Below are positions 1-8,589 of a stretch of DNA of 46,442 bases, piece after piece. Under the pieces are notes generated by a model that was given only the letters and a program-made list of their open reading frames with translations, had not been told where the DNA came from and ran no database searches. The stretch covers positions 1 to 46,442 of the forward strand of contig JACRDA010000136.1 in assembly GCA_016212965.1 (NCBI GenBank), given 5' to 3'. Numbering within the stretch: the stretch's first letter is position 1; the number at the start of each line of letters is the position of its first letter. Origin of the DNA: Myxococcales bacterium. GTDB taxonomy: Bacteria > Myxococcota_A > Polyangia > Polyangiales > Polyangiaceae. The position numbers and the translations under genes were made by a program.

Positions 1-504
1 ACGCCCCCGCACGCCGCCCTGGCCGAGCACCTGCCACAGCACGCTCCGCTCGGGGAGATCGCTACCGAAGAAGAAGGTCTGAACGACCGGGCCGAAGTCG
101 AGGGCCACCTCGTCGGCGAGCTCGATCTCGTACACGGCTCCCGCCGTGGCGCCGAACAGCGTGCGCGGTGCGAAGAGACCGACGGCGCCGATGTGCAGCA
201 CGAAGGCGTCCTCGATGCGGAAGAGGTACCGGAAATCGGCGCCTGCGCTGGCGCGAGGCTCGAGCTCCACGAGGAGCGCCGCGGAAAGCGCGTGCGACGG
301 GAACTCGTCGACGTAGCCCTGTGCGCCGAGGCGGAGGGTGGTTCGCGAGCGACGAACGCCACGGGCGTGGTCCAGACCCCCTCCCTCGATGCCGAGCAGA
401 ACATCGGCATCTGCGGCCACCACGGCGCGCTGAGCGCGCGCGGTCCCGGCGCACGCGAGCCACGCCACCGCCGCCGCGAGCGTGCCGAGGAGGCGCGGCC
501 TCAC
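1..504 (-). CDS. Putative exported envelope protein, 3' end cut by window edge
   Basis: The reading frame starts with a GTG that overlaps the motB stop (GTGA) and stays open to the window edge, giving 168 codons. The N-terminus is a signal peptide: Arg residues, a hydrophobic stretch LLGTLAAAVAWLACAG, then a probable cut after ARA-Q. The rest alternates short amphipathic stretches with Gly and aromatic residues, for example RTLFGATAGAVYEIELADEV and LDFGPVVQTFFFG. That suggests beta strands of an outer-membrane or periplasmic protein, but I recognise no family. The four-base overlap implies co-transcription with flbD-motA-motB. A stator or motility link is inferred from position only. Confidence 0.7.
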   Translation of the reverse strand, partial: MRPRLLGTLAAAVAWLACAGTARAQRAVVAADADVLLGIEGGGLDHARGVRRSRTTLRLGAQGYVDEFPSHALSAALLVELEPRASAGADFRYLFRIEDAFVLHIGAVGLFAPRTLFGATAGAVYEIELADEVALDFGPVVQTFFFGSDLPERSVLWQVLGQGGVRGR

Positions 505-1346
505 GGCACTACCTGCTGGCTTGGGCTCGGGGCAGGCTCGGCGGCGGCGCCGTTGCCGAGGTCCGGTGGCGCGGACACGACGATGTCGACTCGCCGATTC
601 TTGGCCCGGCCCTCCGGCGTCCGGTTGTCGGCGACCGGCTGGAACTCGCCGTAGCCGGCGGCCGAAAGGCGGGTGGGGGGGATGTTGCTCCGCTCGGCGA
701 AGTACATCAGCACGGCGGTCGCGCGCGCCGTCGACAGGTGCCAGTTCGAGGGCAGCGTGGGCGTGTGGATCGGGACGTCGTCGGTGTGGCCTTCGATACG
801 CACGTTGACCTCTCGCACGTGGAGCTCCTCGCCGATGACGTCGAGCACGCTCAGGGCGTCGCGACGCGCGACGTCGGAGCCGCTGTCGAACAACAGATCG
901 AGATCGAGACGCAGCACGAGCTCGGTGCGCCTGCGGAGCACCGTGAACACCGGTGCCACGCTTGGCGGGGTGGCGCCGGCGCGCTGCTCCGCCGCGGCCT
1001 TGGTGGGCCGGAGCGCCTGCAACACGTCGGAAAGGCGGGTCTCGAGATCGACGAGTGCCTTCGGGAAGTGCGCGCCCTTTGCTCCCTCCGCGGGTCCTTC
1101 GACCTTTCTGCCCGGCGCGTCGACGGCCAGGCGCCCGCGCCCTTCGAACATCCCGCTCGCGCCGCGGTTGTGGATCCCGACGGCCTCGGAGAACGCCTCC
1201 GAGAACTTGCCCACCTTGTTGGAGTCCACCTGCGACACGGAGAACATGACGACGAAGAACGCGAACAGGAGCGTGATGAAGTCGGCGTAGCTGATGAGCC
1301 AGCGCTCGTGATTGACGTGCTCCGGCGGTTTCTTCTTGCGCGCCAC
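501..1346 (-). CDS. motB: Flagellar stator protein MotB
   Basis: MotB is the peptidoglycan-anchored half of the stator that couples ion flow to flagellar rotation. The 281-residue protein has one N-terminal membrane helix around residues 18-38 with the conserved ion-binding Asp in SYADFITLLFAFF. A periplasmic linker follows, then a C-terminal OmpA-like peptidoglycan-binding domain (IEGHTDDVPI, LSTARATAVLMYF, GRAKNRRVDI). The GTG start giving VARKKKPPEH lies 5 bases after the motA stop; a longer in-frame extension would only read antisense through motA. The gene follows motA directly, as usual. Confidence 0.95.
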   Translation of the reverse strand: MARKKKPPEHVNHERWLISYADFITLLFAFFVVMFSVSQVDSNKVGKFSEAFSEAVGIHNRGASGMFEGRGRLAVDAPGRKVEGPAEGAKGAHFPKALVDLETRLSDVLQALRPTKAAAEQRAGATPPSVAPVFTVLRRRTELVLRLDLDLLFDSGSDVARRDALSVLDVIGEELHVREVNVRIEGHTDDVPIHTPTLPSNWHLSTARATAVLMYFAERSNIPPTRLSAAGYGEFQPVADNRTPEGRAKNRRVDIVVSAPPDLGNGAAAEPAPSPSQQVVP

Positions 1347-1351
1347 CGGAG

Positions 1352-2149
1352 CTAGCCCTTCGCCTCGGCGGCCTCGACCTTGCCCTTGTCGGCCTTCGCC
1401 TGCTCGTGCGCGCTGAAGTAGCTGTTGAGCCTGTCGCGCACGAGCTTCGGGTTCGTGCCATCCTGGATGGCGAGCACGCCCTGGAGCATCATGTCCTTGA
1501 GCTTGGCGGCCCGTTGCGCTCTCACCTTGATGCGGCCCGCCAGCGGCAGGCACACGAGGTTGGCGAACGCGACGCCGTAGATGGTGGCGATGAACGCCGT
1601 GGCGATGCCCCGGCCGACGGCCTCCATGTCGGAGAGGTTCTTCATGACTTGAATGAGCCCGAGGACGGCGCCGATGATGCCGACGGTGGGCGCGAAACCG
1701 CCGGCGGCCTCGAAGACCTTGGCGCCGTGCTCCGCCTCTTCCTCCTCGTTGGCGATGACCGTCTCCATGGTCTCGCGAATCGTGCTCGCCTCGGCGCCGT
1801 CGATCGCCATCGTCAGCGCGCGTACCAGGAAGGGCTCGCTGGCACCGCCGAGCTTCTTCTCGAGCCCGAGGATGCCCTCGCGGCGGGCGAGCGTGGCGAG
1901 ATCGACGATCTCGCCGATGATGCGCTCGACTGCGACGGCGGGCTTCTTGAACACGGCGCCGGCCTGCTTCAGACCGACCTTCAACGTGTCGATGGGGAAG
2001 TTCACGAGCACGGCGCCGAGCGTGCCGCCGATGACGATGAGGGCTGCCGGACCGCCCACCACGTCGCGGAGCGCGCCGTGCTCGAGCGTGTTGCCAAGCA
2101 GGATGGCCGCAAATCCCCAGATGATGCCGATGACGAGTCCGATGTCCAT
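1352..2149 (-). CDS. motA: Flagellar stator protein MotA
   Basis: MotA/PomA-family inner-membrane protein of 265 residues, the normal length. It has four hydrophobic segments: residues about 3-20 and 32-52, then a large cytoplasmic loop with the rotor-facing charged region (EEEEAEHGAKVFE), then GFAPTVGIIGAVLGLIQVM and IATAFIATIYGVAFANLVCL. The conserved prolines that face the MotB Asp lie in the last two helices. The product pairs with MotB to form the stator. Whether the coupling ion is H+ or Na+ cannot be told. No strong Shine-Dalgarno is visible, so translation may depend on the upstream flbD message 75 bases away. Confidence 0.95.
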   Translation of the reverse strand: MDIGLVIGIIWGFAAILLGNTLEHGALRDVVGGPAALIVIGGTLGAVLVNFPIDTLKVGLKQAGAVFKKPAVAVERIIGEIVDLATLARREGILGLEKKLGGASEPFLVRALTMAIDGAEASTIRETMETVIANEEEEAEHGAKVFEAAGGFAPTVGIIGAVLGLIQVMKNLSDMEAVGRGIATAFIATIYGVAFANLVCLPLAGRIKVRAQRAAKLKDMMLQGVLAIQDGTNPKLVRDRLNSYFSAHEQAKADKGKVEAAEAKG

Positions 2150-2224
2150 GTCGTACCGCGGGAGTTGAGGGGTGCGGGGGGCTCTCGGGTGAGGTCGAGG
2201 GTGCCAGGAAGGGCTGGTCGCCCG

Positions 2225-2458
2225 TCAGGACCCAGGGGTGAGCGGCACGCGGCGGCGCGCCCGGGGTCTACGTGCACTCGCCGCCACGCGGCGTCGGTAG
2301 TCGACGAACTCCCGGATGAGCTCGTCGAGTGACTCGCGGACGACGATGCGGTCGCCGTTCGCGAGGCTGAGCGTCGTGTCGGGCGTCGCGTCGGCGAAGC
2401 GCACGATGTCGGGGTTCACCGCGATCGGCGTGTTGTTGAGGCGCGTCAGCTTGACCAC
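2225..2458 (-). CDS. flbD: FlbD/SwrD-family flagellar protein
   Basis: A 77-residue protein of the small FlbD family, whose Bacillus member SwrD raises stator-dependent swimming power. The family core is clear: VVKLTRLNNTPIAVNPDIV, then ATPDTTLSLANGDRIVVRES and DELIREFVDYRR. The C-terminus carries an Arg-rich tail that the family does not need. The GTG start is fixed because conserved residues begin at once and because a sigma-54 promoter ends 14 bases upstream. It heads the motA-motB unit, matching the usual flbD-mot neighbourhood. This is not the NtrC-like regulator of Caulobacter that shares the name. Confidence 0.9.
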   Translation of the reverse strand: MVKLTRLNNTPIAVNPDIVRFADATPDTTLSLANGDRIVVRESLDELIREFVDYRRRVAASARRPRARRRVPLTPGS

Positions 2459-2470
2459 GAGGGAGGCGGT

Positions 2471-2486
2471 AGCAAGCAGCGCGCCA
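2471..2486 (-). promoter_or_regulatory. Sigma-54 promoter for flbD-motA-motB
   Basis: Minus-strand TGGCGCGCTGCTTGCT differs at one position from the consensus TGGCACG-N4-TTGCT and has the obligatory GG-N10-GC. The C of the -12 GC (2472) is 14 bases before the GTG of flbD, so the start codon falls at about +3. It is divergent from the flgB promoter 28 bases away. Confidence 0.8.
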
Positions 2487-2513
2487 CGTCGCTCCGACAC
2501 CCCGGCGTCGTGC

Positions 2514-2529
2514 TGGCACGCGCCGTGCG
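2514..2529 (+). promoter_or_regulatory. Sigma-54 promoter for flgB
   Basis: TGGCACGCGCCGTGCG has a perfect -24 half and GG-N10-GC spacing; the -12 half is GTGC rather than TTGC. The -12 C (2528) is 15 bases before the flgB ATG, which would sit at about +4. Confidence 0.65.
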
Positions 2530-2542
2530 AGACGCGTGCCGC

Positions 2543-2923
2543 ATGCAGGCGCTGTTCGGCCTCCAAACGCTCCACCAGGCGCTCGACTACCACGTCGCGC
2601 GCCACAACCTCCTTTCTGCGAACCTCGCGCACGTCGACACACCGGGTTTTCGGCCGGTCGACCTCTATCGGCGCGACGGCTTCGCGGGTGCGCTCGCGCT
2701 CGAGCTCGCCGGGACGGACGCGGCGCATCTCGGTGCGCGCGCCGCAGCGCCCTGGGCGGTGGAGATCGACCCGAACTGCCCTGCCGGCGCCGACGGCAAC
2801 GCCGTCGATCTCGACCGCGAGGCCGTCAAGATCGCCTCGAACAACCTGCGCTACGAGGCGGTGGCCGCGCTCGTGCGCGACAGACTCGCGCAGCTCGACT
2901 TCGCGAGCCGCGACGGGCGCTAG
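2543..2923 (+). CDS. flgB: Flagellar proximal rod protein FlgB
   Basis: FlgB (126 residues) is the first rod subunit, exported by the flagellar type III system and placed next to FliE. The N-terminal rod signature is present: LHQALDYHVARHNLLSANLA followed by HVDTPGFRPVDL. The C-terminal helix ends KIASNNLRYEAVAALVRDRL. The ATG at 2543 is chosen because the conserved amphipathic helix begins about four residues later. There is no Shine-Dalgarno; a sigma-54 element instead ends just upstream. It opens the large plus-strand cluster and is followed by flgC and fliE in the standard order. Confidence 0.93.
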   Translation: MQALFGLQTLHQALDYHVARHNLLSANLAHVDTPGFRPVDLYRRDGFAGALALELAGTDAAHLGARAAAPWAVEIDPNCPAGADGNAVDLDREAVKIASNNLRYEAVAALVRDRLAQLDFASRDGR

Positions 2924-3005
2924 GGCGTCGACCTGGCACGGCTGCGGAGCAGGCCCACGCCGAGCCCACCGCAGGGCATGGGGCCTTGCTCACACGGAGA
3001 AGACG

Positions 3006-3443
3006 ATGTCGGATCAGGCCGGAATCTTCAGCGCCCTCGACGTGGCTGCCTCGGGACTCACCGCCGAGCGCGGGCGCATGAACCTCATCGCATCCAACCT
3101 CGCCAACGCCCGCACCACGCGTGGTGCCGACGGGCGCCCCTATCGCCGAGCGGATCCGGTGTTCGTCGCGCGGCCCGTGGAGCCCGGCACCTTCGATCCG
3201 GTGTTGCGGCACGTCGAGCGCGTGGAGCTCGCGCGCGTCCGCTACGACGACGCGCCGGGCCAGCGCGTGTACGACCCCGAGCACCCCGATGCGGACGGCG
3301 AAGGGTACATCGAGCTACCGAACGTCAACGTCGTGACGGAGATGGTCAACCTCATGACGGCTTCGCGCGCCTACGAAGCCGGCGTCACGTCGATCGAGTC
3401 GATCAAGGCGATGGCCAGCGCGGCCCTGAGGATCGGACAGTGA
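3006..3443 (+). CDS. flgC: Flagellar proximal rod protein FlgC
   Basis: FlgC (145 residues) forms the rod with FlgB, FlgF and FlgG. The N-terminus reads IFSALDVAASGLTAERGRMN then LIASNLANARTT, the flagellar rod/hook signature. The C-terminus has PNVNVVTEMVNLMTASRAYE, diagnostic for this family. The ATG follows a good Shine-Dalgarno (GGAGA, 7 bases before the start). The 82-base gap after flgB contains a sigma-54-like word with wrong spacing (see rejected items), so read-through from flgB is the simplest assumption. The fliE start overlaps its stop. Confidence 0.95.
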   Translation: MSDQAGIFSALDVAASGLTAERGRMNLIASNLANARTTRGADGRPYRRADPVFVARPVEPGTFDPVLRHVERVELARVRYDDAPGQRVYDPEHPDADGEGYIELPNVNVVTEMVNLMTASRAYEAGVTSIESIKAMASAALRIGQ

Positions 3444-3748
3444 GCCTCGAGCTCGTGGGCGTCGACAGCCCGATCCTCGTCGGTCGGGGCGTCGAGACCC
3501 GGAGCGCGCCGCCAGAAGCGACGCGGTCCGACGGGTTCGGCACCGCTCTCGCCGAGGCGGTAGGGCAGGCCTCGGCCCTCGGTCACGCGGCCGAGGCAGG
3601 CGGCGAGGCGCTCGCCGTGGGGCGCCTGGACGACGTCCATGGCGTGATGATCTCGGCCAAGGAGGCCGAGATCAGCCTCAAGCTCGTGGCTTCCGTACGC
3701 AACCGGCTGCTCGACGCGTTTCACGAGCTGTGGCGGATGAATGTCTGA
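3440..3748 (+). CDS. fliE: Hook-basal body junction protein FliE
   Basis: FliE (102 residues) joins the MS-ring to the rod and helps open the export gate. The C-terminal two-thirds match the family: VHGVMISAKEAEISLKLVAS and VRNRLLDAFHELWRMNV, the usual ending. The N-terminus is variable. The GTG start overlaps the flgC stop as GTGA, and the end overlaps fliF by eight bases, so it is translationally coupled on both sides. Order and length are standard for flgB-flgC-fliE-fliF operons. Confidence 0.92.
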   Translation: MSLELVGVDSPILVGRGVETRSAPPEATRSDGFGTALAEAVGQASALGHAAEAGGEALAVGRLDDVHGVMISAKEAEISLKLVASVRNRLLDAFHELWRMNV

Positions 3749-5417
3749 CGATCCCAACCCGAAGGCGCCGAAGGCGTCGATCTTGCCGTCGGCGGTGGCG
3801 GAGCGACTCGTGCGCGCGCGCGCGCGCCTGGGGGCGCTCTCGCGCCCCGCGAAGGTCCTGCTCATCGGGACCCTGCTCGTGGCGACCGCCCTCGGCGTGT
3901 GGCGCGCCACGGCTGGAAGTCGCGTCGAGTACGGCGTGCTCTACTCCGACCTCGAGGGTGAGGATGCTGGCGCCGTGGTGGCGAAGCTGAAGGAGCGCGG
4001 TGTCGCGTATCGGCTCGCTCTCGGCGGGAGCACCGTCGAAGTGCCGGCTGCCGAGGTGGCCGAGGCGCGCCTCGCCCTTGCGGCCGAGGGCCTGCCGCGC
4101 TCGGGGCAGGTGGGCTTCGAGAGCTTCGACAAGCTGCGCCTCGGGGCCACGGAGTTCGAGCAGCAGGTGACCTACCGGCGAGCCATGGAAGGCGAGCTCG
4201 CGCGCACCGTCGGCACGGTGAAGGCGGTGCGGAGCGCGCGGGTGCACCTGGTCTTGCCCAAGCGCAGCGCCTTTGCGGCCCGGGACGAGCCCGCGAGCGC
4301 CGCCATCGTGGTTCGGCTCCGCGCCGGCCGCGAGCTAGGGCCGAGCGAGATCACCGGCATCGTCAACCTCGTCGCCGCCGCCGTGCCCGGCCTGGAGCCG
4401 GGCCGCGTCGCCCTCGTTACTACCGAGGGGGTCGTCTTGCAGCGGGCGAAGCGGTCACCGAACGGGGAGGCTGGCACCGAAGGGCCCGCCGACGACGAGA
4501 TCACGGACCGGTTGCGCGCCCGTGCGGAGGAGGCGGCCCTCGAGGACCGGACACGGTCGATGCTCGAGCGCGTGGTCGGGGCCGGCCGCGTGGAGGTTCG
4601 CGTGCGGGCGGAGCTGGACCACGCGAAGGTGGAGAGTCGCAGCGATCATTTCGACCCGGCGACCACGGCGCTGCGCTCCGAGCAGCTCACCATCGAGCGC
4701 GCGCGCGGCGACTCGGACGATGGTGCCGCGGGCGTGCCCGGCGCCGAGAGCAACCTGCCGAGCGAGGACCCCGAGCCGGCGGGGGCCGCAGCGGCCGGCG
4801 GCTTGCTGTTGCGGCGGTCGCACACCCGCAACTTCGAGGTGACGCGCGTGGAGGAGCGTCGGGTCAGCGTCACCGACACCGTCAAACGCTTGGCGGTCGC
4901 GGTCGTCGTGGACGGGACCTTCGTCGGCGCCGGCGCGGACGCCGTGTTCGTGCCGCGGGACCCGGAGGAGCTCGACAAGCTCGCCACCCTCGTGCGGAGC
5001 GCCGTCGGCTTCGACGCCTTGCGCGGCGACGTCGTGACCGTCGAGTCGCTGCCCTTCGCCGAGGCGCTTCCCGTCGACGCCGACGACCCGACCGGCGTAC
5101 CGGACCCCGAGGTCGCGCCGGCGCCCGAGCTTGCGGGCTACCTGCCCTTCGCCGCCGCCGGTGCCGGGCTGCTCGTGGCGGTCGCGCTGGGTGCTCTGCT
5201 GTGGCGACGTCGCCGCCGCCGGCGGAACAACGTCCTGGCCGTGATCGAGGCGCCGCTTCCGACGCCGGTGGACGAGGTGATCGCGCGGATTGACTACCGG
5301 GCCGAGGCCTCCGCCCGGGCGAAGAGCGATCCCGCGACGGCGGCGCTCGTCATGCGCCACTGGCTCGGCACGACGAACCAGCTGCCGGCGCGGCAAGCGG
5401 AGGAAACGGCCGCGTAG
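3741..5417 (+). CDS. fliF: Flagellar MS-ring protein FliF
   Basis: FliF (558 residues) builds the MS-ring in the inner membrane and carries FliG. The first membrane helix is near residues 38-54 (KVLLIGTLLVATALGVW). Then come the YscJ/FliF ring-building domain (GVLYSDLEGEDAGAVVAKL; RRAMEGELARTVGTVKAVRS; ARVHLVLPKR) and the second ring domain with the loop LERVVGAGRVEVRVRAELD. A second helix near residues 467-488 precedes an Arg-rich stop-transfer segment. The cytoplasmic end has a FliG-binding-like helix, ATAALVMRHWLG. The ATG lies inside the end of fliE. Confidence 0.96.
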   Translation: MSDDPNPKAPKASILPSAVAERLVRARARLGALSRPAKVLLIGTLLVATALGVWRATAGSRVEYGVLYSDLEGEDAGAVVAKLKERGVAYRLALGGSTVEVPAAEVAEARLALAAEGLPRSGQVGFESFDKLRLGATEFEQQVTYRRAMEGELARTVGTVKAVRSARVHLVLPKRSAFAARDEPASAAIVVRLRAGRELGPSEITGIVNLVAAAVPGLEPGRVALVTTEGVVLQRAKRSPNGEAGTEGPADDEITDRLRARAEEAALEDRTRSMLERVVGAGRVEVRVRAELDHAKVESRSDHFDPATTALRSEQLTIERARGDSDDGAAGVPGAESNLPSEDPEPAGAAAAGGLLLRRSHTRNFEVTRVEERRVSVTDTVKRLAVAVVVDGTFVGAGADAVFVPRDPEELDKLATLVRSAVGFDALRGDVVTVESLPFAEALPVDADDPTGVPDPEVAPAPELAGYLPFAAAGAGLLVAVALGALLWRRRRRRRNNVLAVIEAPLPTPVDEVIARIDYRAEASARAKSDPATAALVMRHWLGTTNQLPARQAEETAA

Positions 5418-5437
5418 CGGTTCCCCGCACCGTGGGG

Positions 5438-5453
5438 CGGCACGAGCCTTGCG
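5438..5453 (+). promoter_or_regulatory. Sigma-54 promoter for fliG
   Basis: CGGCACGAGCCTTGCG matches TGGCACG-N4-TTGC except for the first base and keeps GG-N10-GC. It sits in the 50-base space between fliF and fliG. The -12 C (5452) is 16 bases before the fliG ATG, so translation would begin at about +5. Confidence 0.78.
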
Positions 5454-5467
5454 AGTCAGTTGGCACC

Positions 5468-6451
5468 ATGATGCAGCAGAGTCTCCTCAGCGGACCCGAG
5501 AAGGCCGTGTTGTTCCTGCTGTCGCTCGACGAGCAGGTCGCCACGCCGATCGTCAACGAGCTGTCCGTCCAGGAGCTGTGCAAGCTGCGTGAGGCCGCGG
5601 CCACGATGCGCCAGGTCAGCGCCGACGCCATCGACCAGACCTTTCGCGACTACCTCGAGCGCTCGTCGGAGGCCGTGGCCGTGCCGCGCGGCGGCCTCTC
5701 GTATCTGCATCGGCTGGCGAAGGCGGCGCTCGGGCCGAGCGCGGCGGAGGTGTTCGAGGCGGGCGCCCCGGTGAGCCCGCTGTCGCGCCTCGAGGCGGCT
5801 CCGCCGGACGCCGTGGGTGCCCTGCTCGAGCGCGAGCCGCCGCAGCTCGTCGGCGCGGTCCTCGCGCGCCTCGAGCCGAGCGTGTCGGCGGCCATTCTCG
5901 CTACGATGCCGCCGGAGCGTGAGGCCGAGATCCTGGCGCGCATCGTGCGCATCGCGGACGTCCCGGCCGGCCTTCTGGAACAAGTGGCAACGGCGCTGGC
6001 CGACGAGCTGCCCGCCAACGAGAAGGAGACGTTCGTGGGGCTCGATGGGGTGGCGCGGGTGGCCGAGATCCTGAACGCAACGCCGAAGGAACAGGCGACG
6101 ACGGTCCTCGAGCGGCTGGAGGCGCGCGACGCCGACGCCGCGCGCGATGTGCGCATGGCGATGTATACGTTCAGGGACCTGCAGCGGCTCGACGCCCGGG
6201 ACATGCGGACGTTGCTGCGCGAGGTGCCCACCGACAAGCTCACGCTCGCGCTCAAGGACGCGCCCGAGGACGTCGCGGCCGCCATGTACGGCGGCCTGAG
6301 CACGCGCGCGGCGGAGCTCATCCGCGACGACCTGGAGCTGCTCGGTCGCGTGAGGAAAAACGACATCGAGGCGGCACGGCGCGAGGTCGTGGAGACGGCC
6401 CTGCGGCTCGAAGCCGAGGGCACGATCTCGCTGGCGCGACCGGACGAGTGA
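5468..6451 (+). CDS. fliG: Flagellar motor switch protein FliG
   Basis: FliG (327 residues from ATG 5468; a second ATG follows at once) is the rotor protein that binds FliF and meets MotA. The N-terminal domain starts GPEKAVLFLLSLDEQ, as expected a few residues from the start. The middle domain has EREPPQLVGAVLARLEPS, the EHPQ-type motif with H replaced by P. The C-terminal torque domain reads FRDLQRLDARDMRTLLREV, ALKDAPEDVAAAMYGGLSTR and ELIRDDLELLG. An upstream GTG at 5432 is rejected because it precedes the sigma-54 promoter. No Shine-Dalgarno is present. Confidence 0.95.
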   Translation: MMQQSLLSGPEKAVLFLLSLDEQVATPIVNELSVQELCKLREAAATMRQVSADAIDQTFRDYLERSSEAVAVPRGGLSYLHRLAKAALGPSAAEVFEAGAPVSPLSRLEAAPPDAVGALLEREPPQLVGAVLARLEPSVSAAILATMPPEREAEILARIVRIADVPAGLLEQVATALADELPANEKETFVGLDGVARVAEILNATPKEQATTVLERLEARDADAARDVRMAMYTFRDLQRLDARDMRTLLREVPTDKLTLALKDAPEDVAAAMYGGLSTRAAELIRDDLELLGRVRKNDIEAARREVVETALRLEAEGTISLARPDE

Positions 6452-6502
6452 GCTGCCAACCACCCAGCGCTACCCGAGGCGGAGCCCGGCAGAGGGAGTC
6501 AC

Positions 6503-7282
6503 GTGACACAAACGAGCGCGTATTGCATGGCGTCGGTGCCGTGGTCGACGGCGTCCGCCGGTGGAGAGCTGCCGTCGTGGATCGCCCCGCGGGATTCGGA
6601 TCCGGGACACACGTCCGACGCCGCCGACCTCGAGTGCTTCCGGCCCACGCCCTTGCCGCCCGTCGCACTGCTCGGCGCCCCGGCGTGCGGCGGCCCGCCG
6701 AGCGCCGCCGTCGGCGGCGACCCTCGGTCGCGCGCAGAGTCGGCAGCGTCCGAGATCGACGCCTTGCGCGCCGAGCGAGATCGACTCCGCGCCGAGAACG
6801 AGGCGCTGCGAGCCGAGCTCCGACATCTCGTGGCCGGGCGCGACGGGCTGGCCGCCGAGCGTGACGAGCTGCTGCGCGAGCGTAGCGCGCTCGTCCCGGC
6901 GGTCGGGGCGCTGCGGCGCGCCGTGCTCGAGGCGAGCGAGGGCGAGCTCGTGCGCCTGTCGCTCGTGGTCGCGGAGCGCATCGTGCACCACGAGGTGAGC
7001 ATCGCACCCGCGGTGGTCGGTCGCTGGGCGCGGGTTTGTGTGGACGCGCTCGGTGCGGGGGACGCCTACTCGCTCTCGGTGTCGCCGGAGCTCGAGCAGC
7101 TCGTGCCGCCGTCGGCTTGGACGGACGCGCATGGCGTGGCGCGCCAGCCGCTCGTGGACGGCGCGCTGAGCGGGCTTTCGTGTCGAGTGCGCACGGAGTT
7201 CGGGAACATCGAAGTGGGTCTCCGCGCCCGCCTCGCCGCGGTAGCCAACGCGCTCGGGCTCGAAGGGCTGGAGCAACCGTGA
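6503..7282 (+). CDS. fliH: Flagellar export ATPase regulator FliH
   Basis: FliH (259 residues) binds FliI and FliN and escorts the ATPase to the export gate. The first 80 residues are Pro/Ala/Gly-rich and unlike other FliH proteins. A coiled coil follows (about residues 85-130: SEIDALRAERDRLRAENEAL). The C-terminal FliH/YscL domain begins near VRLSLVVAERIVHHEVS and ends with FGNIEVGLRARL. The GTG at 6503 has a Shine-Dalgarno GGGAG. Identification rests on the C-terminal domain and the position between fliG and fliI. Confidence 0.88.
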   Translation: MTQTSAYCMASVPWSTASAGGELPSWIAPRDSDPGHTSDAADLECFRPTPLPPVALLGAPACGGPPSAAVGGDPRSRAESAASEIDALRAERDRLRAENEALRAELRHLVAGRDGLAAERDELLRERSALVPAVGALRRAVLEASEGELVRLSLVVAERIVHHEVSIAPAVVGRWARVCVDALGAGDAYSLSVSPELEQLVPPSAWTDAHGVARQPLVDGALSGLSCRVRTEFGNIEVGLRARLAAVANALGLEGLEQP

Positions 7283-8589
7283 TCGATCTCGGTGCCTACA
7301 TCGAGCGAGCGAGGAGCGCCGAGGTCGACGCCTCGCGCGGCTTCGTGTGTCAGGCGGTGGGGCTCGTCGTGGAGGTCGCCGGGGTCAAGGCCGCCACCGG
7401 CGACCGCCTCGTGGCGCGGGTCGGCACCCGCGCGCTCACCCTGGAAGTGCTCGGGTTTCGCGACGGCCGGCTCCTGGCGGCGCCACTCGGCTCGACGGCA
7501 GGGCTGCGCCAGGGCGTGGCGTGCGTGCGGTGCCAGCGCGGGCACGAGGTGGGGGTTGGGCCGGCGCTCCTCGGCAGAGTCATCGACGCGTTCGGCGAGC
7601 CGCTCGATGGCGGCCCGCCCCCCCCCATCACGGGGGCGGTGCCGTTGCGGCGCGAGCCCCCGGCGCCGTTCGGTCGCCGGCCGGTGGCCGAGGCAATCGA
7701 CACCGGGGTGCGCGTGCTCGACGCCCTGCTGCCGGTCGGACGCGGCCAGCGCCTCGGGCTCTTCGCCGGCACGGGGGTAGGCAAGAGCACCTTGCTCGGC
7801 ATGCTCACGCGCCGGGCCAAGGCCGACGTCGTCGTCGTCGGGTTGATCGGGGAGCGCGGCCGCGAGGTGGGTGACTTCGTGCGCAACGCCGTGGGCAAGG
7901 AGGGCCTCGCTCGGAGCATCGTGGTGGTGGCGACGAGCGATGCCCCGCCGCTCGTGCGGGCGCAGGGAGCCCTGCGCGCGACGGCCATCGCCGAGCACTT
8001 CCGGGACCAGGGGGCGCATGTGATGCTGCTCATGGACTCGGTGACGCGCTACGCGATGGCCTTGCGCGAAGCGACGCTTGCCGCCGGGGAACCTCCCGTG
8101 AGCAAGGGCTACACGCCGAGCGTCTTCGCGGCGCTGCCGTTGCTCTTCGAGCGGGCCGGCAACGGCTCCGGCCAAGGATCCATCACGGCGATCTACACCG
8201 TGCTCGTGGAGGGGGACGATCTCCACGACCCCATCGTGGATGCCGTTCGCGGCACGCTCGACGGCCACATCGTGCTGTCGCGGGAGCTCGCGCAGCAGGG
8301 GATCTTCCCCGCCGTGGACGTGCTCGGAAGCGTGTCGCGCGCCTTCCACGACATCGCCCCGCCGGAGCAGCGCGCCCACGTACAGCGGGTGCGCGAGCTG
8401 CTTGGCGCGCATCGCGACGCTGCCGACCTGCTCAAGATCGGCGCCTACGTGGCCGGTAGCGACCCGCGTGTGGACGCCGCGGTCCTGGCGCTGCCGCGCG
8501 TCGAGCGTCTGATCCGGCAGGATATCGACGAGGCGAGCCCCCGCAGCGCCTCGCTCGCTCTGCTACGCAAGCTGGGAGCCGGCGCATGA
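7279..8589 (+). CDS. fliI: Flagellum-specific ATPase FliI
   Basis: FliI (436 residues, family-typical) powers and orders protein export through the flagellar type III machine. The F1-ATPase-like core is complete: Walker A GLFAGTGVGKST at about residues 160-171, GLIGERGREVGDF, Walker B region VMLLMDSVTRYAMALRE, and SITAIYTVLVEGDDLHDPI. The GTG start overlaps the fliH stop (GTGA), so the two are translationally coupled. The following fliJ also overlaps by four bases. Together fliH-fliI-fliJ form the cytoplasmic ATPase complex. Confidence 0.97.
   Translation: MIDLGAYIERARSAEVDASRGFVCQAVGLVVEVAGVKAATGDRLVARVGTRALTLEVLGFRDGRLLAAPLGSTAGLRQGVACVRCQRGHEVGVGPALLGRVIDAFGEPLDGGPPPPITGAVPLRREPPAPFGRRPVAEAIDTGVRVLDALLPVGRGQRLGLFAGTGVGKSTLLGMLTRRAKADVVVVGLIGERGREVGDFVRNAVGKEGLARSIVVVATSDAPPLVRAQGALRATAIAEHFRDQGAHVMLLMDSVTRYAMALREATLAAGEPPVSKGYTPSVFAALPLLFERAGNGSGQGSITAIYTVLVEGDDLHDPIVDAVRGTLDGHIVLSRELAQQGIFPAVDVLGSVSRAFHDIAPPEQRAHVQRVRELLGAHRDAADLLKIGAYVAGSDPRVDAAVLALPRVERLIRQDIDEASPRSASLALLRKLGAGA

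Noticed and set aside
1347-1553. N-terminal extension of motB
   Set aside because: It would read the motA 3' end in another frame; conserved MotB sequence starts right after GTG 1346.
2973-2990. Sigma-54-like word GGGCATGGGGCCTTGCT 17 bases before flgC
   Set aside because: Spacing is GG-N11-GC rather than N10, and flgC has a good Shine-Dalgarno; read-through from flgB is simpler.
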